Source: Trichomonas vaginalis G3 | Taxonomy: Eukaryota; Parabasalia; Trichomonadida; Trichomonadidae | Assembly: GCF_026262505.1 (NCBI RefSeq) | Contig: NC_067208.1 | Coordinates: 17,369,962-17,433,961 of the forward strand | DNA length: 64,000 bases | Direction: 5' to 3' | Part shown: one piece after another, positions 1 through 8,598 of the stretch | How the letters are laid out: every line of letters begins with the position of its first letter | Position numbering within the stretch: position 1 is the stretch's first letter | Translations under genes and position numbers: made by a program | The notes under the pieces: generated by a model | Seen by the model: only the letters and a program-made list of their open reading frames with translations | Database searches by the model: none | What the model was told of the DNA's origin: nothing

Positions 1-74
1 AGGCACAGGAGATGTCTCCAAAAGAATTAGATGAATCTGTGAAAATTATTCTTCAGAATTATGATAATTTGTAA
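1..74 (+). CDS. 3' end of a host gene (partial)
   Basis: An open frame enters from the left edge and ends at TAA (72-74), encoding about 23 C-terminal residues ending in ILQNYDNL. The stop is part of TAAA, which matches the trichomonad habit of overlapping the stop codon with a UAAA polyadenylation signal. No domain can be recognised from so short a tail. It could be a chance open frame, but the stop context makes a real gene end plausible. Confidence 0.45.
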   Translation, partial: AQEMSPKELDESVKIILQNYDNL

Positions 75-598
75 ATTTATATTTTTGTTTGTTTGTAAAT
101 ATATATGTATATAATATCTGTCTCTATCTTTCATCATTCTTCGGCACTGTAAAATTAAGTTTAAACGGTTTTCTGATGTCTCTAAAGGATAATAGTTATT
201 AGGCCACATAATATATTAAATATATTGTCTTGAATGGATCTAACAATATTTAAATCATACAGAGAATAATGGAAGTATTATTTGTTGTATACGATGCGCA
301 ATGCAATAGCACCGATTTGAAGAAACCTCAAATATTAGATAAGATTCTTCACGTATTGTTCTTTTTGGAACTTTGCATTCAAAACTTATTTTATCTTTAT
401 GAGAACAAATGGTATATCATTTATAACATTGTATCATCAACTCAACAATATAGTAAGTAATGGCTATAAGTAGGAATTACCTCGATAAGTCTCATGAATG
501 AAATTATTTAAAAATATTTGATATGAAATTTAAATATTTCGTATTTTTTATTAAATAAACAATTTATTCTATGCAATGTAGTAACTATTAAAATGTGA
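75..598. other. host intergenic region, no gene seen
   Basis: AT-rich DNA between the partial gene at the left edge and the convergent membrane-protein gene. Short open frames exist (for example 269-460) but have no initiator motif, no recognisable domain and biased composition, so I do not call them. Confidence 0.6.
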
Positions 599-1120
599 TT
601 AATCTTTCTTGGATTTTCTTGATTGTGGAGTGTATTTACGAGTATATCCTAAAATGATGCGTATAATTGCGTTGATTACGTAAAAAGCAGTAATTAATAC
701 CATTGATGGTGTGCCAAAAGCCAATATAATAGAAATTTGGAAAGGAATTGAGAGCAAGGACAATTTTGTGAAAGAATAAAATGTTTTATAGTTAACGAAT
801 CCTCTAATAAAACCAACAATTAGGCATACTACGTATATTATAATTGATAGATAGAAAATAACTACTGAAGAAAACTCTGTCAGCCAAAATCCGAAATCAT
901 AAGAAGGTTGTGATACAGCTGCAACTACGAAAAAGATATTTTCGGATATAAATGGGAGTAAAAGAATTGTTGTTATCAATAAATTTCCTTTGTTAGCAGA
1001 ATAACGTCGAACTTTTGCCCAAGCGATAACCCACATTAAAGTAGTGATTACAAAGAACACTGGCGTGATTATATAAAAAGCTGAATCAAAATTGAAGAAG
1101 GCTGCCTCAAAAAATCCCAT
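599..1120 (-). CDS. multi-pass membrane protein, unknown function
   Basis: About 173 residues starting at the ATG at 1118-1120 (MGFFEAAFF). The frame stays open upstream only through a TTG codon, and the initiator lies inside that extension, so the ATG is the start. Four or five hydrophobic segments are visible (around YIITPVFFVITTLMWVIAWA, LLITTILLLPFI, VVIFYLSIIIYVVCLIVGFI, LLSIPFQISIILAF and ITAFYVINAIIRIIL), followed by a basic cytoplasmic-type tail ending KSKKD. The topology resembles small trichomonad 4-5 TM proteins, but no family is recognised. It is a host gene just outside Maverick A. Confidence 0.75.
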   Translation of the reverse strand: MGFFEAAFFNFDSAFYIITPVFFVITTLMWVIAWAKVRRYSANKGNLLITTILLLPFISENIFFVVAAVSQPSYDFGFWLTEFSSVVIFYLSIIIYVVCLIVGFIRGFVNYKTFYSFTKLSLLSIPFQISIILAFGTPSMVLITAFYVINAIIRIILGYTRKYTPQSRKSKKD

Positions 1121-1133
1121 TTTATAAAAATAA

Positions 1134-1141
1134 AAAAGTGA
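1134..1141 (-). promoter_or_regulatory. trichomonad initiator (Inr)
   Basis: On the minus strand the motif reads TCACTTTT, a perfect match to the known trichomonad Inr consensus TCA(+1)YT(T/A)(T/A). The +1 A falls at about 1139, giving a 19-nt 5' UTR, typical of these organisms. This is the best single clue to the host lineage. Confidence 0.75.
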
Positions 1142-1377
1142 CAAATTTAATCATTTTATTGTTATTTTTCCATTTTATTGTTTGAACTGTGACAATATAT
1201 CTTTGATTCAGAATTGTGTCAATAAATCATCTATTTATTAGAACACACTCAACAATATACTTTAATTTTCTTGTGTTGAATATAATTTTTGATGAAATTG
1301 GATAAGCAAATGCATGTTAATATTTACTAGATTGATTGTTGAATTAATAGCCGTTTGCTCATAAATTAGCCCGAAGC

Positions 1378-1383
1378 ATCCTT
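1378..1383. repeat. target-site duplication of Maverick A, left copy
   Basis: ATCCTT directly precedes the left TIR start AGTAGTA and recurs at 21222-21227 directly after the right TIR. A 6-bp duplication is the Maverick/Polinton hallmark. Confidence 0.88.
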
Positions 1384-1410
1384 AGTAGTAGGATAGGAAG
1401 GGTTGTGTGA

Positions 1411-1775
1411 GAGAGGGTCAAAGTTGCTATTTGTCACTTTTCCACAAGAATATAATGGGGAAAAAGTTATCATATAGTTGATCTCATTCACTGAGGTGAG
1501 AGATGCATGTAGTGTAATGTTATAAACAGTGGGATTGCTGCTCTAAGTCCTAGGTTCGAGACACACTGGCTTCATTTTTCTCTTTTTTATTGACGTAAAC
1601 TATTCAATTTTTGTGTTCTCCATTCAAATTTCAGAATTTTTTTTGCAGATTTCACGCTACATTCGAAGTTACCTTTTGTAACAACCACCACTGCCTACGA
1701 AAGACGAAAGTGTGTCACGATTTCACCCGGAAATCCGACGGTTGTTTAAGAGTATGCACTTTTGTCACCTACTCA
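1411..1775 (+). mobile_element. 365-bp insertion in the left TIR, tRNA-like (SINE-like candidate)
   Basis: This segment is missing from the right TIR and is flanked by 11-bp direct repeats GGGTTGTGTGA (1400-1410 and 1776-1786), as expected for a target duplication. Inside it, about 1505-1570 looks like a degenerate tRNA: a box-A-like TAGTGTAATGTTA at 1510-1522, a box-B-like GGTTCGAGAC at 1553-1562, then a T-run near 1575-1590 that could end a pol III transcript. The acceptor and T stems do not pair well, so it is not a functional tRNA. No terminal inverted repeats are evident. A tRNA-derived retroposed sequence is the simplest reading. Confidence 0.5.
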
Positions 1776-2044
1776 GGGTTGTGTGACTTTTTTTGTAAAC
1801 GTAAGAATTCATACAATATCGAGCGATTTTGTATCATTTTTTTAACATATGAAGTAAAAAATGTATGATTCTGACGGTTTTTATTCTTACGTTTTTGAAT
1901 AAATCAAGATTTAAAAAATTTTCAAAATTGTAAGACATTTACACTCAACCCATACATAATGAAATAAAAAATAAACACATTAAAAATTAACATTAATTTT
2001 AAAATAATTTATTTTTTATCTTTTATAAAAGAAGCTATATATAG

Positions 2045-2167
2045 ATGATGTCAGATATTCCGCGATTAATTAAACATTGTTTAAATCCTGAATGGAATCA
2101 ATGGAGTCATAATCAAAGACCTCATAAACGAGTAAAAGAAATTAGAAATAATTATTTTCATGAATAA
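2045..2167 (+). CDS. 40-residue ORF inside the left TIR
   Basis: Starts MMSDIPRLIKHC and ends at TAA (2165-2167). Upstream is the AT-rich start context seen before other genes of the element. Because it lies in the TIR it is duplicated in inverted orientation at 20812-20934. A homologous ORF at 22138-22263 in element B keeps the frame with substitutions. It is rich in His, Trp, Asn and Arg. No family is recognised; conservation across elements is the argument that it is real. Confidence 0.5.
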   Translation: MMSDIPRLIKHCLNPEWNQWSHNQRPHKRVKEIRNNYFHE

Positions 2168-2253
2168 AAGATTCACTACCATAATGAAATAAAAAATAAA
2201 AAAATAAACTTTAAAAATTCAATGTCTCAGAATCAACATTGAACTTTAAGAAA

Positions 2254-2622
2254 TTAATGATTATTTGAATTTATGATATCAATTATTTGATTTATTCTTT
2301 CTTCAATCTCTTCTATTCTTTTTGTTAAATCATCAATTTTCATTAATGAGGTGATTCTTGATTGAGGAATAGATTTCAAACTAACCACTCATTTTATTTT
2401 TGAAATTTTGAATCCATCAACTTTAAACATTTTATTCAATTTACACGTTGTCAATTCTTCAAATAATTTTTTATTGTTAGCATAATAGTCATTAAATTCT
2501 TCAACAGATGAAAAAATTTTTATTTCAGTAATTGGTTTAACAACGTTTATTTTTTGTTGAACATTTTCACTTTCATTTATTTCTTCCTTCTCTGTTTCAT
2601 TTATTTTTAAAATCGGTTTCAT
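2254..2622 (-). pseudogene. coiled-coil protein, broken by a nonsense codon
   Basis: Homologous over its full length to the intact 122-residue gene at 22241-22609 in element B. Here codon GGA after KISKIK has become TGA (2389-2391), truncating the protein to 77 residues; the rest of the frame is still readable to 2254. The protein has a Glu/Lys-rich N-terminus, a central FNDYYANNKKLFEEL segment and a C-terminal heptad-like helix. Function unknown. Confidence 0.8.
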
Positions 2623-2634
2623 TTATCATTAAAT

Positions 2635-2645
2635 AAAAATTAGAA
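2635..2645 (+). repeat. left arm of inversion-mediating inverted repeat (A)
   Basis: AAAAATTAGAA here and its inverse TTCTAATTTTT at 14274-14284 mark exactly where A and B change relative orientation. In B the corresponding junctions are 22622-22632 and 34909-34919. Confidence 0.8.
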
Positions 2646-2688
2646 TATAAGTGATGAAATATATTTTTTAATTAATATTAAATCAACT

Positions 2689-2925
2689 ATGGTTGCAGGA
2701 TTCTTTAAAAAATTATGGGATGGAATTAAGAAAGCTGCGGGTTGGGTTCATAAAAAGATTATTAAACCCATTGCAAACTTTTTGGCACCAGTAGCGAAAA
2801 CGGCAGGAACTATCATAGGTGGAGTATTAGGTACTAAAGCAGGTAATCCGGCGATGGGAGCACAAGCAGGTAACGCAATTGGTGGAATAGCTGAAGGAAT
2901 ACTTAATAAAATAGGAGGTAGATAG
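2689..2925 (+). CDS. small amphipathic Gly/Ala-rich capsid-associated protein
   Basis: 78 residues. The N-terminal 22 residues (MVAGFFKKLWDGIKKAAGW and on) form an obvious cationic amphipathic helix. A Gly/Ala-rich hydrophobic stretch follows (GTIIGGVLGTKAGNPAMGA, then GNAIGGIAEGILNKIGGR). The layout recalls the membrane-active N-terminus of adenovirus protein VI and the pVI-like proteins of Polintons; that is inference from composition. The B copy at 34629-34865 is intact. The convergent neighbour at 2950-3165 shares the same N-terminal motif. Confidence 0.72.
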   Translation: MVAGFFKKLWDGIKKAAGWVHKKIIKPIANFLAPVAKTAGTIIGGVLGTKAGNPAMGAQAGNAIGGIAEGILNKIGGR

Positions 2926-2949
2926 TGGAAAAATAAATAAATATTATTT

Positions 2950-3165
2950 TTATCTTAGTATCGGTTGAAGTCTTTGATAAACTTTTTCTCCTTTATTTAA
3001 TATTTCTCTTATTGGGGCAGCTTTTGGCGTTATTGATTCAGCAACGTCACTAATTGCTTCTTTATTCTTAAATATCCAATTTGCTCCTTTCTTCATTGTT
3101 TCCCAAACTTTATGCGCTCCTCTTTTTACTTTATCCCACAGTTTCTTAAATATACCCGCAGCCAT
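2950..3165 (-). CDS. small amphipathic capsid-associated protein
   Basis: 71 residues starting MAAGIFKKLWDKVKRGAHKV, an amphipathic cationic helix nearly identical in pattern to the start of the 78-residue neighbour. A second helix is rich in Lys, Ile and Glu. It points toward the 78-residue gene with 24 bp between stops, and is divergent from the MCP gene. An intact homologue is at 34389-34604. Likely a minor virion protein that binds or perturbs membranes, by analogy with pVI-like Polinton proteins; the exact role is unknown. Confidence 0.7.
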   Translation of the reverse strand: MAAGIFKKLWDKVKRGAHKVWETMKKGANWIFKNKEAISDVAESITPKAAPIREILNKGEKVYQRLQPILR

Positions 3166-3234
3166 AGTTGATTATTTCATTAAAATTAAAAATTCATTTT
3201 CATCTTTTAATTTTGATTTTTTATTTATTAATAA

Positions 3235-4875
3235 ATGACGACTAACTATTTGGTGCCAAACACTAAACCGATTAATGGAAATGTGTTTCATTCATTCGAA
3301 AAGATAAATGAAATATTCGCAAAGAATGACGGTAGAAGATATTATAGAGAACTTGAAAGTTCATGCTATGACTCTGATGCTCCATATTTTGATGATAAAC
3401 AAACTCATTTAAGAATTACAAATCCGGCTCATGATGTGAATCAATTAGGTGACACATATATTAAACGCAAAGTTAAAGCAACTCTAGTTTCAAATAAAGC
3501 TTTCACATGTGATGCCGCTTTTAAATGCATGCGTTTATTCGTTGGTTACAAATCATCAAATCAAAGCTTTAAACAATTAGAAGTAGAAACCGAAAGAGGT
3601 GATGCCGGTTATCTTCAGATGGATTGCGCCCGTGAATCTTTCGCATTTGCAACATATAAACCAAAATCAGAAAGGAAAGTTAAAAAGTTTGTTCATTCGT
3701 TATATAATAATGTTCAAAAATATGATAACTCAGTATGTGGTAAATATATTGACCCTTCAGAAGTTTTCAAGAAAGCAAATGAAGAAGTTGATGTCACTTT
3801 TGATATGATTATTCCGGTAAATGATTTGTTAGCATTTCAGGCGTTCGATGATTATCCTAAATCATTTGGTGAAATCATTCTTAAATATTATGTTTTCAGG
3901 GATACTTTAGTATTTTGTCAGGTTGACCCGTTAAGAGTTGCTGATTTACAAAATTACGTTTATGAAAAGATAACTGATGAAAATTATGAAAAGATTATGA
4001 ATCATGTTTATAAATATGATCGCAAATTCCAACAAATCGGACTTCCTGCCAAATTAATTACAAGCTTAGCCGCTACATCTGCTGACGCAACAGTTGATAA
4101 CGTTATTATTTCATGCACAAAGATGGAAGTTTTATAGGATAAATGCATTACACCAGGATACGGTTTAATTGAAGAATCAGTTAAAGCAATACCACGTTTA
4201 TTCAGTAAGGAAGATCCATTCATGATTCCAGCTCAACATATTGACGTTCGTTCACTAAATGGAGGTTGCATCACTCCTGAAGGTATTAGTTCAGATTTCT
4301 CATACGCTCTTCATAATGTTACAGATGTTGTGTTAGCATTTCCGAAGAATGCAATGCAAAGAACAGTTTTAGAAAATCCAATGCTTCGAGGTCTTCAGGT
4401 CACTATAGATTCCAGAAACTTCCCCGATCAAGCGATGACCACAGTGGGTGACATATTCTTTACACGTATGCTTCAAGCTTCTGATTTAGATGGAGTGAAT
4501 GAATGCACAGAAGAATATGAGGACTCATTAACTAGACCACTGAATGATGATAATGGCACGCCATTAGCTAGAACATGGGAAGACCAAACTTCATTCTTAT
4601 GCACTATTCCAGTTCAACGTGATGGAGCGGGTATATTCTTTGATGGATTAGAAACTTTCAACTCACAAGTTACAGTACAAGTGAAAGCTTATCCAATCAT
4701 TCAGGGTGTAAATGACACTTACTGTTCAAAGGTGACAAATCCTCCTCAGGTTTGGTTTACTAGGACTACATATTGGACATGGACACCGGATGAAGGTTTG
4801 AAATATCATCCAACAGGTACACCACCACAGTATAGAAGTTCATATGATGAAATATTGATGAATAGAAATGTTTAA
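3235..4875 (+). pseudogene. MCP: major capsid protein (double-jelly-roll type), one nonsense codon
   Basis: About 546 codons, the usual size of a Polinton major capsid protein, placed directly upstream of the packaging ATPase as in most elements of the family. The frame is open except for TAG at 4135-4137, where element B has GAG, so this is a point nonsense mutation. The second half reads on from there to 4875 (C-terminus DEILMNRNV). Visible features are beta-rich segments with aromatic and acidic residues (RLFVGYKSSNQSF, DLLAFQAFDDYPKSFGEIIL, WFTRTTYWTWTPDEG). A diverged homologous fragment lies at 55827-56350. The family assignment rests on size, context and beta-rich character, not on a search. 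Confidence 0.75.
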
Positions 4876-4899
4876 AATTATAAATTTATTTTTGATTAA

Positions 4900-5736
4900 A
4901 TGGATTTAAATTCATCCACCCCTTATGAAGAATTAGCAGGAGTATATAATACATACGTAGATGATATGATTAATGAAGCATTGAGTGATAATAGAAATGC
5001 TCTATCTAAGGAAAAATTAATGAAAATTCCATATTCTGAATGTTACTTAAATTCAATCACTGCAGCAATTGGTAAACAAAATAAAGGTAAAACATTAACG
5101 ATATTAAAACAAATTATCATTATTGCTAACACTTCCCCCTATTCACATGTGTTAATTTATATCAACCGTTCAGGTTCACCTTCAGATGATACATTTGAAT
5201 CTTTAAAGCATTTAATCAAAATTCCAATTATTTATTTATCACAAGAAGAAGCAGAAGATTATTTAAAAAACTTTTTAATGTATAAAGAATTATATAATAC
5301 AATCAAGAAGCAAGGATTAGAGGATAAAATTATTGATAAACAACGGGATGAATTATTTGAAACACTTTCTATTTCAAATTTTGATAGAGAATTTTTGCAT
5401 TCACTCATTTTTCTAGATGATGCAGTGAAATCAAAACTAATAACAAATGAGAAATCATATTTTAATCAGTTATTAACTCAATGTCGACACATTCAGTGTT
5501 CATTCTTCATGGCTGTTCAATACTTCAAAGCATTAAGCACAAACATTAAATCAAATCTATCAACCCTTTTCATTTTCAGTGGGTTTAGTCGTCAACAGTT
5601 GAACGTTATGCTTTATCAAGTGAATTTACCAATGAGCATTAATGAACTTTACACACAATATCAGCAATTAGGTGAACATGGAAAAATAATAGTTGATTTA
5701 AATAAAGGAGTGTTAAATTTGATTAACTTTTTATAA
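4900..5736 (+). CDS. ATP: genome-packaging ATPase (FtsK/HerA, A32-like)
   Basis: 278 residues, intact. A Walker A motif GKQNKGKT sits near residue 56 and a Walker B motif LIFLDDA near residue 170, with a typical small-domain C-terminus. This matches the A32-like ATPases that pump DNA into Polinton and NCLDV capsids. It follows MCP by 24 bp and starts at an ATG preceded by the element's T-rich start context. The B homologue (31824-32657) has several frameshifts, so this is the only intact ATPase of the two elements. Confidence 0.87.
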   Translation: MDLNSSTPYEELAGVYNTYVDDMINEALSDNRNALSKEKLMKIPYSECYLNSITAAIGKQNKGKTLTILKQIIIIANTSPYSHVLIYINRSGSPSDDTFESLKHLIKIPIIYLSQEEAEDYLKNFLMYKELYNTIKKQGLEDKIIDKQRDELFETLSISNFDREFLHSLIFLDDAVKSKLITNEKSYFNQLLTQCRHIQCSFFMAVQYFKALSTNIKSNLSTLFIFSGFSRQQLNVMLYQVNLPMSINELYTQYQQLGEHGKIIVDLNKGVLNLINFL

Positions 5737-5766
5737 TTAATTTTTATTTTTTATTTATAATTAAAC

Positions 5767-6665
5767 ATGACAGAAATAGCAAATCTTCTACAGGTTCCAT
5801 TAAAACAAGGACAAACAAAAAGGGTGCATATAATAGAACTATGAAAGTTCCTGATGGAATGAAAGAATTAGTTCATATTGTTGCTGGTCTTCAAAAAGAT
5901 GTTAAACAAATGAGAAACGTTTTAACATTACCAGAAGCTCAAGCATATGCCAAACGTCAAGGTCCAAATTGGGAAGCACACGAAGCAGACATTACGGGTC
6001 CAAATGGAAAACCTGATGGTATAAATGAAGTTTTCGTTACTGATGGTCAAGGTAATATTAAAGTCATAAATGGTTATAAATTAACTATAACTGATTATCC
6101 TAAACGTAAAGCATATAATGAACGTTATCCTATGCAATTTGATGAAAATGGAAAAGCTGTTAAACAATACATTGGAGAAGGTGAAAATGGTCCAATTAAT
6201 TCATACCGTCATAATCCATATTCTTATTTCAATGAAGAATTAAATGCTATTGAAGAGGGACCGGATGGATTACCACGATATTCTAACCAGTTTGATGGTC
6301 AATATGCAAATATTAGACCTGAAATTTCAGCTAAGAAATTCTTTAAAGTTGCTTTATTCGATCCAGTTTTCGCAAATGTTAAAGATGAACTTAAACAGCA
6401 ATTCCAACCAATTATAGTAGCAAGAATTGCATCAGGTGCTTTATCTCAAGCATTCAAAGATTTAATTAAGAAACCATTATATCAGCAACGAGGTTTAACT
6501 TATGATTTAGTTAAGGAATCAGATAAAAGAAAATTTGAGAAATCAGATGATTATAAGAATGCAATTAATGAATATATTCGGTCTATTAATTTCGATGAAA
6601 CAGCTAAAAATCAACTTCATGAACAAATACAGGGAATAATAGATTCAAAAGTTCCAGCAAAATAA
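5767..6665 (+). pseudogene. conserved Maverick structural-type protein, frameshifted
   Basis: The start is the ATG at 5767 ([15 protein letters not shown]). Comparison with B (31793) shows one missing G near 5807-5815, which shifts the frame. The long downstream frame (5841-6665, 274 residues) is open. B has a different one-base loss about 130 bp further in, so the ancestral protein was about 299 residues. It contains NGKPDG- and DGQGN-type turns and an Arg/Tyr/Pro-rich middle; the C-terminal 40 residues differ strongly between A and B. Function unknown; its place in the capsid gene cluster suggests a virion component. Confidence 0.7.
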
Positions 6666-6697
6666 AAGTTTAAATATATTTTTTTATTCGAATATAA

Positions 6698-7369
6698 ATG
6701 AGAAGACGTTTCACTAGTCAAAAGAACACTAACGCAAAAGCAGAGATTACGGTTGGTTATAACGTAAATGATGATAAATCACGAATTATTCAAAATGTTA
6801 AAGTTAATGTTAGCCCTGAATTAACAAGGTCAGCAACTCAACCAAATTTATTAACTCGTGACTTACCGAAGAATGAGGAGAATGAAGAAAACCATGAGAA
6901 TGGAGACCCAATCATTTTATCTGAACCCGGTAAAGAACCTGTTGAAATTCCCACTTATCCAACATACCCCCCACCTCTTTCATCAAACATCGAGAACCCA
7001 TATAAAATAGACATTAATTCTGAATTAATGAAAATTTACCGTGATATAATAATTAATAATTATGATTCAATAATAAATTTAATTGACCAATCCGGTTTAA
7101 TTATTTTACCTTATGAATCATTAATTCACATTATCGCCATTCTTTGTGATGTTCAAGATTCAGACGTTAAGATTCAATTTTTCATAGATGATGAGGTTTC
7201 ATGCTGCGGAACAGTTGCAAAAATAAATCCTATAAAGGATATTAGCACAATTAAGATATCAAAGAACGGAACAACAACTGAACTTCATTTAACATATAAT
7301 GATATTTATAATAAAATAGTTGATGAATATAAAATATCACTTGAAAAATTCTTTGTTAAGGCTATTTAA
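6698..7369 (+). CDS. Maverick protein with proline-rich linker, unknown function
   Basis: 223 residues, intact. The N-terminus is basic (MRRRFTSQKNTNAKAE), followed by an acidic and Pro-rich linker (about residues 60-100) and then a globular domain with CCGTVAKINPIKDIST. Its stop overlaps the stop of the convergent 7366-7845 gene by 4 bp. The B homologue (30139-30813) is intact but carries a 30-bp in-frame double-hairpin insertion in the linker. It lies in the virion-protein cluster; role unknown. Confidence 0.75.
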   Translation: MRRRFTSQKNTNAKAEITVGYNVNDDKSRIIQNVKVNVSPELTRSATQPNLLTRDLPKNEENEENHENGDPIILSEPGKEPVEIPTYPTYPPPLSSNIENPYKIDINSELMKIYRDIIINNYDSIINLIDQSGLIILPYESLIHIIAILCDVQDSDVKIQFFIDDEVSCCGTVAKINPIKDISTIKISKNGTTTELHLTYNDIYNKIVDEYKISLEKFFVKAI

Positions 7370-7845
7370 TATTCAAGCATTAACATTATCGAATAATAAT
7401 CCTTTGAATCATAATCAATAATAATTGACCTTTCACCAGTTTCTATCGTTTGTTTTATTTCTTTTTGTTCCCCACTATCCGGATCGGTCATTGTAATTGT
7501 TTTTGTTATAGTATCAGCTTTATCTTTAACTTCAATCTTTTTTCCATCGGGATATTTAAACCAAAATTCCAAAAATTCGATATTGTCAATCTGTTCATAT
7601 TTTAATCTATCAATTACATTTTTAATACCATCTGAAAATCTTATGAAATGGTCATTATATGGGTTTGATTGAACTAAATTTGAATGAAGTGAAATATAAC
7701 CTGTTGATGAATATGACACTGACTCATATTTTCTGAAAACACTAAAATTTATAACATGAATGAATTTCTTATTCGTTGAATTTATGAATTCTTGAGGTAA
7801 TCTTATTCTAGTTTTATTTATCACTGGAAAATAACGCTTTACCAT
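7366..7845 (-). CDS. beta-rich Maverick protein, possible minor capsid (penton-like)
   Basis: I choose the ATG at 7843-7845 (MVKRYFPVINKTRIRLPQ) because the same start context is used in B (29664) and an upstream start would overlap the divergent gene at 7866. About 159 residues with alternating hydrophobic strands (FIHVINFSVFRKY, YISLHSNLVQSN) and a C-terminus IIIDYDSKDYYSIMLMLEY. The strand pattern and size suit a single-jelly-roll penton protein, which Polintons encode next to MCP, but I cannot confirm this. The B copy lost one A and is frameshifted. Confidence 0.65.
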   Translation of the reverse strand: MVKRYFPVINKTRIRLPQEFINSTNKKFIHVINFSVFRKYESVSYSSTGYISLHSNLVQSNPYNDHFIRFSDGIKNVIDRLKYEQIDNIEFLEFWFKYPDGKKIEVKDKADTITKTITMTDPDSGEQKEIKQTIETGERSIIIDYDSKDYYSIMLMLEY

Positions 7846-7865
7846 ATTTTTAATCGTAATAAAAA

Positions 7866-8554
7866 ATGTCAATTATCAATATTATTTCGAATAATAACTG
7901 TGAATTAAATTTAACAGTTAGCGGAATTTATAATGTTACTCTCGTTTCTGTGAGTGGTAAATTTAATCCCATTCTTTTAGACCCTTCAGATTATATATCA
8001 TTTATTAAAGATGACCTTGAAAAAACGTATGATATGTATATAAATAATGTGATAGCGAAATGGGATATTAACATGATTTTAAGTTATTTAAATGAATCAT
8101 TTATCGTATGGTATGAAGAAAATTTTAAATCAAAACCTGATAAACTTTTTGAACTTGATGAAATAAATAACCTTATTAAATTCCGCTGAAAATTAAATTT
8201 TGTACTCCTCATCTTCGTTCATTGTTGGGGATATTAAATTTTGAAAAAGATGTTGGGGATGTTTTGTATTCTGACACTGGTTCCAATTTCATTTTAATCA
8301 AATGTGATAAAGTTAATACCCCAATGAGATTTTCACATCAAACATTAGACCCTAACTCTTACCCATCAATACAAAACATTTTATCCATCAACTTAAACAT
8401 ATTTTCTTTATCATATCCGTTTCAATTATCCGGGAATTCATTTATTCTTCATTCAAAAGATTTATCAAATATTAAATTTAGAATAACTGACCTATTTGAT
8501 TGTGATTTAGAATTTATGAATGAAATATTATGGCAATTTCAAATAGAGAAATAG
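7866..8554 (+). CDS. two overlapping frames, possibly one protein
   Basis: The first frame (7866-8189, 107 residues, MSIINIISNNNCELN) ends at TGA after NNLIKFR. A second frame opens after a stop at 8177 and runs to 8554 (about 125 codons from 8180) without any ATG before mid-frame. The same arrangement is present in B. Either both copies share an old frameshift or the second part is made by -1 frameshifting near ATTAAATTCC (8175-8184). The second frame in A stops early compared with B because of a one-base loss near 8551. Function unknown; the gene lies between the penton-like gene and the fibre. Confidence 0.55.
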
Positions 8555-8598
8555 CTGATGAGATAACGGATTAAATATTTATTTTTAAATCATAATAA

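Larger units (their letters stand above)
1384..2227 (+). repeat. left TIR of Maverick A (interrupted)
   Basis: Positions 1384-1410 and 1776-2227 together match the reverse complement of 20752-21221 almost perfectly (about 470 bp). Positions 1411-1775 are extra DNA absent from the right TIR. The homology ends abruptly after 2227, where the two sides diverge into unique sequence. Confidence 0.9.

Noticed and set aside
269-460. 63-codon ORF near the left edge
   Set aside because: No initiator, no domain and a composition expected by chance in AT-rich DNA.
1503-1572. Functional tRNA gene
   Set aside because: Box A and B matches are present but the acceptor and T stems do not pair, so I call only a tRNA-like insertion.
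1611-1868. 85-codon ORF over the left TIR junction
   Set aside because: It spans the 365-bp insertion and the TIR boundary, is Cys/Phe/His-biased and has no counterpart in the right TIR or in B.
4135-4137. Programmed read-through of TAG in the MCP gene
   Set aside because: Element B has GAG at the same codon, so a nonsense mutation is simpler.
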